A stretch of 64,000 nucleotides of DNA, from assembly GCF_964199755.1 (NCBI RefSeq), contig NC_133903.1:997001-1061000 (forward strand), in the 5' to 3' direction. This stretch comes from Larus michahellis. Taxonomy: Eukaryota; Chordata; Aves; Charadriiformes; Laridae. A program made the translations under genes and the position numbers. The notes beneath the pieces are model-generated. The model had not been told where the DNA came from. It searched no databases and worked only from the letters and a program-made list of their open reading frames with translations. Positions 1 to 11,045 of the stretch are shown piece after piece (the first letter of the stretch is position 1; every line of letters begins with the position of its first letter).

Positions 1-120
1 GGGCTGCCCGCAGCGAGCCCGCGGCCAGAGCCTGCCACCCATCTGACTTCAGTTCGGCAGCCGGAGCCCAGGCTCGGGTGCGGGCGAGGCAGGACGGAGC
101 GCGGTGCAGTGGCGGAACGC
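1..120. promoter_or_regulatory. Edge of a CpG island
   Basis: This stretch holds about 14 CpG dinucleotides in 120 bases and is strongly GC-rich; the sequence becomes AT-rich and CpG-poor immediately to the right. In vertebrates this pattern marks the shore of a promoter CpG island, so a transcription start probably lies at or just left of the window edge. No coding exon can be read here. By synteny with human the next gene to the left would be NPTX2, but nothing in the bases proves which gene owns the island. Confidence 0.5.
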
Positions 121-3100
121 AGTTAGTTATCACCTGCACGTAACCTGCAGCACTGAAACAACATTATCGCTGACTTACCTAGTGATTGCGTTGTTATAAC
201 GCTTCCTTTTTACGTACTGCAAATGAGAAGTTGGTGGGAAAGAGAGACCCGTGCAATAGTCTCTCCAAAGCAGAACTGACAGACTGCCGTTCCTCAGGGG
301 CACATCTCCCAGCGGCAGCTTCCTATTGCATATGGAAGAGACGATGATCTATCAGTGACTCACTGGATGCTTTTCACTTTATCATAGCAAATGATCAAAA
401 GAAAAAAAAAAAGAAGAGAAAAAATACAATTTCCACAGCCTTATAAATGCAATAGATAGGAGCTTGTGATTAAAAATAAAGAGCTTAGCATGTGTCGGGT
501 AAGAGCACATCAGCAGGAGCAGCAGGTTAGATGTTATTGAAATGGAACACAGGGATGTCCACACTTCACTTTATTGCTTCACTCCAGCAAAAATGAATCA
601 CATTTCTCTCTCTCAGCTCCTCATTTTTCCCCTCAAAAGACTGATAGGAAAAAAAAAAGATGATAAAAAGCTCCAACATGAAAAAAAGTTCAACTTTACA
701 CGTCAGTGCTGTGTACAGATGGATGATTCACCAGAATCCATCTCAGTGTTTTTAAGCTGGCTTCTTGTTTGAACTGTAAACATGTCAGGCTTTGTAGAGA
801 TTCCAGGTTCAGGCCTTTGCTAATACTTGCTTTTATCAGGTAAAATGTTACGTGACGGCGTAGAAGGGACTCCTGCCGAAAGCGCTCCCCTTTACTAGTT
901 TGATGGGAAAACAGAGAAATCCGTGTGAAGTCTCCCTTTCTGTGCTCTGGGAGATTATTTCTGTGGAGGTTTGTGCTGGCCACTTCAATGGCATCTAGAG
1001 GTCCTTTCAACAGCTGGTGCCATCCTTTGCTGTGTTGCAGGGGGCGAACCAGACACTGTTCCGACTCTGAGTCAGTTTGGTGCCTGTCCAGTCTCCGTTA
1101 CGCAGCTTTTAACTGTTGTTGCTGTTGCGGTTCTGGGAGTCAGGGGCAGCAGGAGGCTCCAGCCAGAGCTCAGGGCGTCGTGCCAGGGGCTGCCGGGACC
1201 CAACGCCGCTCTTTAGGAAGCCATATCATAAAAGTCCTTGCAGATGTATGAAGGACAGGGCTCCAGCCTGCGAGCGGCAAAGAAAAATTGAGTTTATGGT
1301 CCTGTAAATCGTGCGTATAAACTACGTGTCTCATCGTTCCTACTTGCCACAAAATGGCCCCTGTCAATGCTGCATCTGCCGCGCTGCAGCTCGCCAGAGC
1401 TCCGCCGTGCCCTCTGCCACGGGAACACCGCGCCGCCTGGCACCTCACGGGCCTCAAGCCTTTTGCAGTACAAATGTTAATTAAGCTTTACAACAGCTTT
1501 GTGAGGCAGGTAAACACTGCTGACAGACGTTTCAGCTATGGCCCAGGGCTGCCCCTGCCGTGGAAGGTGCCGGCTCGAGGGGCCATGTTGGCTGGTAGCC
1601 CGGGGTCTGGGCCAGGTTTGGGCGCGGGGGGCCGGTCTGCGGTCGCTGCCTGACCCTCTGTGGTACCTGCGCTGCAGCTGGGACCTCCCTGTTATTACAG
1701 CAGCAAAACCGACTGTGGTAACAGCGATGCTCCACGGCCTGGGAGAGCACGGTGAGGAAGAGCTGTCGCACGCCCTCGTCCCGCTCCTCTCCCCGGGGGA
1801 TGCTCTCCCCACCGCCCGAGGGTTGTGCCGGGCGTTAATTAGACCCGTCTGCGTCTGAGGGGTAAATCCTGCAGGATCGCCATGCAAAGGGCGAGAGGGG
1901 CAGGAGGCAGCCGAAGTGCCTGGTGCCCTGCTGAGCAAGCGCCTAAAACCTGGCCCGCGGCGTTGCTGTGTCAGAGGCCGTATGCTGCAACGCTGATTAA
2001 ATAAAAATGTAATGTGTTGGGGCCAGGAAGCGCCCAGTTCAATGTTAACATCGTGTAAACACCCGCCAACTGACTACATTTTAGACCCAGAAGACGCCGG
2101 GAGCGTTTTGATGCTTTCCCTTCCTGCCAGAGCCGAAGAGGCAGCTCTGGCCTCCCCGCTGTCTCCCTGGGACTCATTAACGTCATTAACTCGTCGCTGC
2201 GGCCGCAGGGCCGGCGTCACACATGCAGCCGGTGGCAGCCGCCACGCAGGGACGAGACTGTGAAGCAAACCTGCAGTGGAGGGGAAGGATCGTGCTTAAT
2301 AATATGCAAAGCAGCGTAGCATCTCACAAAGATTTGATTTGCGTTTGGAGGCAGCTGCTAAAAATGTTGTTTTAACCCCTCTTGGGAGTGTAAATACATC
2401 CAGTAGACACAGACTAGATAGAGGGTGATTACATTTTCTAATAACTTTAATTTTACAAGGTAGAACATTTGAAAGCTGATGTGTCTTGCACCCTTGGACC
2501 GAGTTTGTTGGGGAGATGTCCGTGTAAGGGTAATTGTATCGATGTTAATACGGCAGAGCCCTGCCAACTCATGCAAAAAATTGCACGAAGCAATGCCCTG
2601 CAGATTTGTCAGGACGTGAAGTTTTGCTATAAATAATGAAACGTGAAATACAATTTTCAATGCACAAAGGACGTGCTTTCTCCTTGCTCTGTGTTGTTCC
2701 CTCACAGGCAGCCCAGCTCTCGGTGGTGCTGCCTGGGCTCCATGGTTGCGCCACGGGGCTGCGCGTCCTCCTCGCTGAACCAAGGGCTGAGGTGCGCACC
2801 TGCGGAGCTCGGTCAAGCCTGGTGGTTTTCCCATTTGCAAGGACAAATGATTGGGGTCCTTTGCCTCCCGTAACCTATTCCACACATTGTTAAGCTCGTG
2901 AACTGGCATGGCTTTTTATCGCCTGTGTCTCACAGAAGGCAGCACTAGGCTTCCTGTGGTGCCTTCAAGGTGACACAGCTGTGAGGAAGAGCAATGTCAC
3001 GGCCAGTGCTGGTGGGAGGCAGAGACCCATGCGGAGGCTGCGGCCCCGGCAATGAGTAAATGAGCAGCACAACGCCGCTCTCGCACGCGGGGAAGGGTTG

Positions 3101-3800
3101 TTTCTGTCCAGCTCCGCTAAGTTAGTGTTCAGGAGATAGATTGTGAATTCGTTATTTCTGTAGTTTGGATCCATTTTGATTTGTTTTCCTGTATTCAAAT
3201 CATCTGCCTCCAGCTTCTTTCTTTGGTTGAGTTTGACAGAGATGCACAAAAGGACTCATAGCTCATCATCTTCTAAAGAACATCTGTGATTCTCCTCCCC
3301 TTAGGTTTTGGTGAGGGCATTTGCCACAGCAGCGCCACTGTAATGGGCCGGGACTCCCTGTGCTGCAAGCACAGCACCAAAAGGCAATCTCGGGCTCAGG
3401 GGGTGGCCAGGCTCTGGTTTGTTTTGAGGCAGGTTGCTGATCCCAGGCACAACGGTATTGGTGGACTTTGTCGTGCTGTGGTGCTGCCCTTGGCAAAACC
3501 TTCTGAACTGTTCAAAGGAAGCCCTGCTGGGTCGGCAAAGGGCTGCCCACGGGGTTTGCCGTGCTCGGGCAGCCTCGATGGCAGTAACCCTGCGGCCCAT
3601 TTCACGTTGGCCCCACAGGGCTGGTCCCCCCCGGCACAGGCTGTGCTGCTCTCCGCTGTGCCCTCCGTGCTCCCCGTCGCGGAGTGGGGGAGACGGGGCC
3701 ACCCTGGGACAACCTGCTCTTCCCCAGCCTTTGCTCTAGCGTTTACTCAGCCTCTATATTCCACGTGTTGCAGGGCACTGTTTTGAATTTCCCAGTCTCA
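121..3800. other. Intergenic, no gene seen
   Basis: No exon with protein similarity, RNA gene or clear repeat was recognised. GC content rises around 1130-1860 (CpG cluster at about 1540-1640) and 3000-3730, and this produces several long chance frames on both strands. They overlap each other, have no codon pattern and show no similarity to known proteins. Confidence 0.6.
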
Positions 3801-3939
3801 TCTAGAGTAAGGAGCCTTTTATTAATGTGTTCCCCTTCTGCCTTTCCCTCTCCTTCGCCGAGGTCTCCATACATTGTCAACCAGGTGGCTCTTGGTCTCT
3901 GCTTTGAGCTCTTTGTCTTACAAAATCAGGCATGTTCCC

Positions 3940-5110
3940 TGATCCTCTAAGAAATTCTGTGGTTTTGCAACTTTCCTGGTTTTCCTGGCTATTTTTCAAA
4001 ATTGGGGTACCAGGGAATTATAGAATATTTCATCATCAATCTCACAAGTGCTTCAAATGGAAATAAATTTACACCCTCTTTGTCATTTACTCGTTTGTAC
4101 ATCTAAGGATCATTTTCTAGGTTATCATCCCTTATTCTGTAGCTGTGCCTAGCTACGCTTCTTGTTCCTAGATATATATCCACAAATTTAGCTTTAAACG
4201 AACCGGTTGAAAATGAATGGATTTCCCTGAGATATCAAGGTTTATTAAAAATTAAAAAGATCTCATCTAACTCTGCTCCAGCTCTTCTGTGCAGGCTCTC
4301 CTTAACTGCCTTAAAATGTTTATTCCTAGATCTTTAACATCCTTTTTAGTTACCCAATGATTGGAAGACATTTATTTTTCCTACTGCCCTTTTCATATAT
4401 GGAACAGAAATATGTATTTAACAATTTTACCTCTTCTGCATTATTATTGAACCCTTTGCCAGCTGCATAGCTGCTGTGCTGCTGAGGTTCTTCTGCTCCG
4501 TTTAAACTCTTTGTCCTCAGCCAGGCCTGCGATGGCTCTTTCTCTGTCCTTTTTAGCTTTCCTAATATATAGTTCATCTTTTCTAATTTTGTTTACAGTA
4601 ATTCCTACTGATTTCCTCCTTTTCAGTCATTTTATATTGGCTTTTTGTTCCTAATTGCCTTCTTCACTTTACAACGAATGAGAATGTGCTTTTAGCCAAA
4701 CTTGTTCTTTTTTTAAATTGTGGTATTGTGGCTCTTGGCCATCTCTTGGATTTTTCCTCAAGAACTCCCACCTGTCTACTTTTTCTTTTCAGTCAGTTTT
4801 TGGGCATTTTATGTTCTTGAGTTTTTGGGCAATGGTCCTTTTGAAGCCTCAGGTATAAAATCATGTATGTCACATTTTCCCTTCTCCTTTCTGTTCTGTC
4901 CTTGTTTTTCAGTATCATTTTTATTATGTTTTGCATAGTATGATATTTAACTGCAATATCTGGATCGGCAAATCATGTCCTATATCTTTATGGTCCAGAG
5001 TCTTTGCAGAGACTGTTTTCTGTTCAGTCCTTTTCTCAATTAACACAATGAAGTTGAACTCTAAGCGATTTGTTCTCAGTTTGATTCCATTTCAGCCCTG
5101 AGGAAGTACC
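3940..5110 (-). repeat. Probable very old CR1/L3-like LINE relic, minus orientation
   Basis: The plus strand is unusually T/pyrimidine-rich. On the minus strand, around 4350-4577, a short frame contains a stretch of the type EVKLLNTYFCSIYEKG. This resembles the linker before the reverse transcriptase of CR1-clade LINEs (a LN-YF-S-F-E pattern). The copy is heavily eroded, with stops in every frame and no recognisable ends. The assignment rests on one short resemblance and on base composition, so it is tentative. Confidence 0.35.
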
Positions 5111-5924
5111 CATGTTCTTCAGGCTGGATCCGTGGGGTTTTTTCTACGTACGTTAATTGGCATAACAAAGGATATTCCTCCTTCTACAAGCCTTGCTTGC
5201 ATCCTTAGATTCTTATAGCTACACTGTTGGAAAATAGGATTTGGTTTTTAGGAGACTATGCTAAACAAGGTCTCCTGACAGTAGGCATGCACTTCTGCAA
5301 TGGGAATTTTATACATGGGAGAGACTATTGCAGGGATAAAACATCTTGTTTGGGGTGCTGAGATATGAGACCTGTAGCTGTGAGATGCTGAGAGCCGGCA
5401 TAAAGCCAGCGTATGCTCCTAGATCTGCATCCAAAGCCACTGCTGCACCAATTGCTGTCAAGTAATTTGCTCCTGCTGTGGCAGGAATTTTGGGTAGTAT
5501 TTGGCAGCTCGAGCTGCCAGAATGATCTTGTTCTTATTGCATGGGTGTCCAGCGAGCTACGCAGCAAGCTGTAAAGCTAAAAATTCCCTGTTTTGCAAGA
5601 ACGTGGCAGTTTGAGTTTGCATTCCTAATCAGTCCCTTACTGAGTCACTTTGCCTTGTCATGGCTCTGAATCACTGACACTTAATTAATAGAAACATTTT
5701 TTTTTGTGCAACAGATGCCGGGCCCCGTACAGGGACCGGGTGAGTGATCCTGGACTCAAGATGACTGACGCTTCAAGTCAGAGACAACTTTACTTCCTCC
5801 ATACTGCACCTGGCCATGCTCCGTAAAGGATGCTTCAGTGGCTGAGCGTGGTCAGATAGAACACTATGATCCTAATTCCTGCAGCTGCCCCCGAGAAGTA
5901 TCTCTCTTGACCATCTGCTTGAGG
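5111..5924. other. Intergenic, no gene seen
   Basis: Unique-looking sequence with no exon, RNA gene or clear repeat. It ends where the CR1 fragment begins. Confidence 0.5.
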
Positions 5925-6385
5925 ATTGGGTTAGAGATCATTTAGGCAAACAACACCACAAATCCATGGTCCCTGATGGGGTGCACCCATGAGTGCTGAG
6001 GGAGCTGGCAGATGTCATTGCAAAGCTGCTCTCCATCACCTTGGAAAGGTCACGGAGAACAGGAGAGGTGCCTGAGGACTGGAGGAAAGCCAGTGTCACG
6101 CCAGTCTTTAAAAAGGGCAGGAAGGAGGACCTGGGAAACTACAGGCCAGTCAGCCTCACCTCCCCCCTGGAAAGGTGATGGAGCAGCTCATCCCGGATGT
6201 CATCTCTAAGCATGTAGAGGAGAAGAAGGTTATCAGGAGTGGTCAACATGGATTCACCAAGGGGAAATCATGCTTGACCAATCTGATAGCCTTCTATGAT
6301 GGCATGACTGACTGGGTGGATGAGGGGAGAGCAGTGGACATTGTCTACCTTGCCTTCATCAAGGCTTTTGACCTTAAATTTTGAC
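5925..6385 (+). mobile_element. CR1 LINE fragment (reverse transcriptase part)
   Basis: The plus strand encodes broken pieces of a CR1 non-LTR reverse transcriptase. One piece runs at 5993-6178 (motifs GEVPEDWRKA, PVFKKG and GNYRPVSLTS) and continues in another frame at 6175-6384 (SGQHGFTKGKSCLTNL, then the region leading to the catalytic domain). A frameshift near 6175 separates them. The copy lacks the endonuclease domain, the catalytic YADD-type motif and the 3' end, so it is 5' truncated, 3' truncated and dead. Dead CR1 pieces of this kind are common in bird genomes. Confidence 0.9.
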
Positions 6386-6390
6386 CTAAT

Positions 6391-7864
6391 TAACGTCTGC
6401 TGCCACTAAGGTTCTCTTCTCTCCCTTTCCTACCGTCCAGCTGTAGCTGGAAAGGCAGAATCTGGCCCTACTCTCTGTGCTGATACTGTCTTCTCCTTGG
6501 CATTTGTGCAATATCGCTCCCTGCTTTCTTCCCTCTCTCAACCCGCGTGTCCCTAGATAGCGAAACACGTTCTACCAAGAGCCCTCAGTGAGCACGGAGC
6601 AGACTGACTGCGAGCCCTTCTGATGCTGAATTCAGCCGACAATCCGCTCCTAATGCCAGCAGCTGTTCCTGTTTTGTATCCTCTTCCTTCAATCTGATGC
6701 CGACAAGGTCAAGTTTAGAAACTTCTAACAAATGTTACTTTCTCATTAACAGACAGCCTGTTGGGTGGCAGCTCCTGTTTTGTATATGCCAGTTGCCGTT
6801 TTAATCACTCCTCTCTTCTGTAAGCTTCGTATTTGAATAGCTGGTAATGCCAGAGTGGTGAATGGCATAAGAGCCAGCAGGTCTCTCTGCACAGGTTGTT
6901 TAGCTCTTCATATTTTTTGTAGTAATTAGTATTTGAATCCCATTTTCCAAGTGACCTGGAGTGTTCTCTACCCTTTGAGGAGGAAGGAATGAGGTGGCAG
7001 AGCAGGGGACATCAGGGGACGGATGGATGGACGGACAAACGGATGGACAGCGAGCATCATGAACAGGTTGCAGCTGGTCCACAGAGCTGTGCTGTTAGAG
7101 GGAAATTTCTTCCATGCGGAGGAGTCCTGGTTCCAGATCCTGTAATTCCAGTTTTCCTATACAGCACCTTCAGCATCCTGCACTAATACTCCGTTGGCTA
7201 AGGGCCATTGAAGTTTGCTAGGGACTCGCACTCCGACGACTGTCCTGAAGTTGTGTATCCTGCACAGTAAGGAAAATGAACTCCCTGGGGTATCGGTTTT
7301 GGATAATAGCCCGGCTTTATCGTGATTTGAATGTTGGCTCCTCTCATGTAATTATCACCGTACTCTCAAACCCAGTGCTGGAGGCGTGGATTCAGATATG
7401 CACTCACAGCAATTATGTAAGTGAATGAATCAAATATATAGAGAGATAAGATATATAAACGTGGTGATTTAAAATTGTATTGTGAAGATGTATACGGAGA
7501 CTTACAGTTTGAATCCAATCCCTTTTGAATCATTGGGAATCTTTCCACTGCTGTTGGTAGCCTTTGGTTTGGCTTCTTAATGACTTGTCATTACTGAAAG
7601 TTATACAGAGTATGTCTCCCGTGACCGGCTCGGGGCTGCCAGGCTCTGGTGGACGCTCTGTCCGGATGATGGCACTGAAAGTCGGCGTCCCCTAGCGATG
7701 CAGTAAGGTGCGGGAGATTGTTCTCGCAGTCTTGCTGAGGGGCAGAGTCGGGGCTGTGGAAGGATGGGCGACGGTGGAATGACTTTCCACAGCCTGGGGA
7801 GAGTCTCTCCAGAAGAGCGTCTTGTCCAATATGCTTTGGGATTGATAGTCGGCATCAGCTGCAA
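6391..7864. other. Intergenic, no gene; small GGAT/GGAC tetranucleotide tract
   Basis: No gene is seen. At about 7016-7050 there is an imperfect tetranucleotide tract built from GGAT and GGAC units, a minor microsatellite. The rest is unremarkable. Confidence 0.5.
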
Positions 7865-8330
7865 TGAAGTGGCCTCTCATTAACACTAATCACACTTCCC
7901 TCTTACTTTTCATATTGGATAATGAACATAGTTATGTACTGGAGAGCCTGCGCTCCCTTTTTCTGCTGCGACAGCATTAAATTGCTGTGATTTGTACTCT
8001 TCATATAGGTAGTAATATGATTATTCAGTTAATCTATTATTCATTTCACTCATGATCTATTCTTTTCACGTTCTTATTCTGTGAGTCAATTTCTCTCTCT
8101 GCTATTTTAATAGAGTAGCATTTTAAATTGTGAGAACACCGCATTAAACATGTATAAGATTTAATCTAATTTAAAATGCTTTCTTCTAGCAGTATATGCC
8201 TAATAAGCATAAAAACAATAATGTTCAAAACGCTATGGCATATTAACATGACACATTGTGAAGGATGCATTTTTCAAATAAAGCTAAGCACTAATTAATG
8301 AATAAGTAAAAAACTTTCTTATCCCTTATC
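7865..8330. promoter_or_regulatory. AT-rich block, candidate conserved non-coding element
   Basis: This is a roughly 450-base AT-rich stretch with few CpGs and no simple-repeat structure. It contains several TAAT-type homeodomain cores, including TAATTAATGAAT at about 8292-8305. Composition and texture resemble vertebrate developmental enhancers. No alignment was possible, so this is a suspicion only. Confidence 0.25.
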
Positions 8331-10980
8331 CTGAAGCTGTATGATTGACAAGGAAAAAGATCTTTTGACAGAATAGTATTGCATACAAGCTGCCTTGAAG
8401 TCTACAAATACTGTTTCTTGCTGTCTGATGTAATATCTTTAACACAGAATCAGTGATATCTCGCAGTATTAACGTTATATGGGCACAGAAGTGCTTGTGA
8501 ATAATTAATCTGCACTTGGATTAGCGCTGGGCGTACGTGTGTGAGCCCCTGGCTGAAGTGGATTTTAGGTTCCCACCTGCACTTCTCTGCAGAGTGAGGA
8601 GCCTGTTCCAGCCTGCGGCGGCACAACCAGGCTGGCGCTTCCTGTGCTTGCGGTTTTAGAGACTCTCGCTGGAGTTTAGTTATCTGGGCAATCATTATTT
8701 TTGCTAATAATTTGTTTGATAGAAAAACGAAGTTTTGGTTTCACTGAAAACTTGAAACAAAGTCAGCGTTGTACCTGCCGCCTGAGAACTGAGTAATTTT
8801 GATGTGTTTTTACATGAAACATTTTTGTTTCCTGCTTTGAAATCATGCTTCCTTTTAGAAAGCGAGGCCACTGCACTCCTGTGACAATGTAAAACCTGCC
8901 CAGATGCAAAAAGAATGTTTTATTATCAGTTGCACAAATACTGAGTCTAACTAAAACAAAATTGTCTATTTTTCTGTTTCATTGACGGTTTTCATGAGCC
9001 CTTGTAATGCTCAGGTTTTGACTGTGCAAGCAGCCCCGCTGTGAGGGTACAGAAAACGGTAAAAGCCTGATCCTACCGAAAGTTCCGCACAAACTCCGGG
9101 TTTATTCCACCTGTGGTGGGGCTGAGCCCCCCCGGGAGCGCGGCCCTGGGGGGGCCAGGCAGAGCGCAGGGCGCAGCGGGCCCCGTCCCACACCACAAGG
9201 CCGGGCTGTGGCCAGCACCAGCCCCCCAGCACACCTGGGACCCGCCTCAGCTCTGTCAGCCGAGACACGGCCGGTGGAAGCTGCTTTGTAACGCCCAGTG
9301 GGAAAACTCATAGAATCAAGAACGTCTCTATGTCCCTGCAGTTCCTGAATCTGCTTTTTAAATCTCCTGTTCATTATCGTTGTATCAGTTTAATTATAGA
9401 TTTTCGGCAGAGGCTGACATGCAGCAGGAGGTGTAATTGTGCGCCCGGTTTCCGGGATTGCTCATTCCCAGCGGGTCGCTCCCGGCCCATATGGTGGCAT
9501 CAGCCGTTGGCTGGCTCTGCCGACCCCGCGCGGGCGCCGGGCCCCGCGCCCCCACCCTCCCCAAGGGAGAGTCTGCAGCGACGGGGAAGGAGACTTGGAC
9601 GCTCAGATGAAGATCACCGAGACAGCTTGCTGTAAGCTCTGCTCAGACAATGTAGAAAAATGACTAATGCTGCAAGTTCCAGCACACAAACTCCTGTGAC
9701 ATCAGAAGGGCTTCCAAAAAAATACTTTCTGACAGCAGGTCAGAAGGAGATTGGTTCTGAGCCTGGCTTGGGTTCAGCAGTGTTTTTCCTTAAGCGTGTT
9801 TAAGTTCTTGCTAAGGTCAGAGCTTTGCTGAATATTTCTCGTTATTCTTTGTATGTTGCTAGTTGCTAGGTACCCCGGTTGTAGTCCAGGATCTGTTGTG
9901 CTGGTGGTGGTTGAACGTAAGAGAAAAATGAGAGTGCTTTGTATTTGAGGAATGTATTAGGAGTGTACTTAACTCTGCATATCTCTGCCCTGGGACTCGC
10001 ACAAAGTAAACTTTTATGGGAAAACGGCTTTTCTGAACATTACAAACCCAATATTTGAGAATGTGTGTGCACGTATGGCATTTTTTTAAGCTGAGGAGGT
10101 TCAACTCCCCTTTGTAATTCTTTGTCTCAGGAGGAGCTTAAAGAAACTTTATTACAGGGGTTCAAGAAACCCAGGCTTAGGTGCCGGGACTTCAGTCTTG
10201 GTCCTTGGTGTGCTGGTCAACTGCGGTCATTCTTGCAGACACACGAAGTTAAAGCAATCACCGCTTTCCGCCCTGGGAAGCCATTTTTCCTGTGTATTCC
10301 CCAGGTATCAGTAGGTGCTGCACATCCTCCTGCTGCCCACCCCGTTGTTTCTCTAACCCTGCAGTCCCAGTGCATTTAGGGAAAAAAACGTCGGGTAAAT
10401 GGTTCAGTTTTCAGTGGCAGCGGGTGAATGGCATAACTGGATCTCAGTCCTCCTGCCGCCAGGACTGTGTTTCTATTTGTAATTACATCCGTGCCTCTGC
10501 AGCACTAGAAAAGCAGGCGAGCGGCGGATCTCCCCTGCCCCGTGCTCCGCTTAGCAACGTGCCCCAGGACCTGCCCGCAAACTTCCAGCAGTGAAAAACG
10601 CTGTCATTTTATTACATTGCTTGGCACATTACGAAATACTGCCCCGCAGGTGACACCCTTCAGACAGTTAAAAGAGCTGGTTTGATCTGTAAAGCGTCTC
10701 CCGTTCAGGACCCCGGCTGCCTCAGCGCTGACATACCTCACGCTGACAGGCGGCGTCGCCGGCGGCTGGGGACGCCCAGGCCTGGGCACACGGAGATGCA
10801 GCCTTGTTTGGTTCACGTCTACCTCTCCTCGCACCCATCCATCTTAAGAGAGATGTTATTTCTAGCCCTCATTGTTTTGTTTCTGCTTTCAGCAAATACC
10901 GTAAGAGAAAGGTCTGTGACAATTTTGGGAGGCTGTGTAGAAGAAGGTTATTGATGGCCGCTACTTCTTCTGCGGGCATT
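8331..10980. other. Intergenic, no gene; two small GC-rich patches
   Basis: No exon, RNA gene or clear repeat was recognised. GC-rich patches lie at about 9110-9250 and 9440-9590, the second with a cluster of CpGs. They create short overlapping frames on both strands without similarity to known proteins. Confidence 0.5.
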
Positions 10981-11025
10981 TGGAAAAATCCTTGAAATGA
11001 TGTTTGGTGGCTTGGTGAAACGAAT

Positions 11026-11045
11026 TATTGCTATGGTAACAGCTG
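11026..11045. promoter_or_regulatory. RFX X-box-like site with abutting E-box
   Basis: The 14-mer at 11027-11040 (ATTGCTATGGTAAC) matches the palindromic RFX X-box consensus GTTGCCATGGCAAC at 11 of 14 positions, and both half-sites keep their cores. An E-box CAGCTG follows at 11040-11045, sharing the final C. RFX factors bind such sites in ciliary, neural and immune promoters and enhancers. No gene is adjacent, so any role would be as a distal element. Confidence 0.35.

Noticed and set aside
1477-1938. A 153-codon minus-strand frame
   Set aside because: Overlaps plus-strand frames of similar length and lacks any family resemblance.
2358-2909. A 183-codon minus-strand frame
   Set aside because: It has no recognised domain, no similarity, ordinary composition and competing frames on the other strand. 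This is within chance expectation for 64 kb searched in six frames.
3286-3786. A 166-codon plus-strand frame opposed by a 133-codon minus-strand frame
   Set aside because: GC-rich stretch, no domain, and open on both strands at once.
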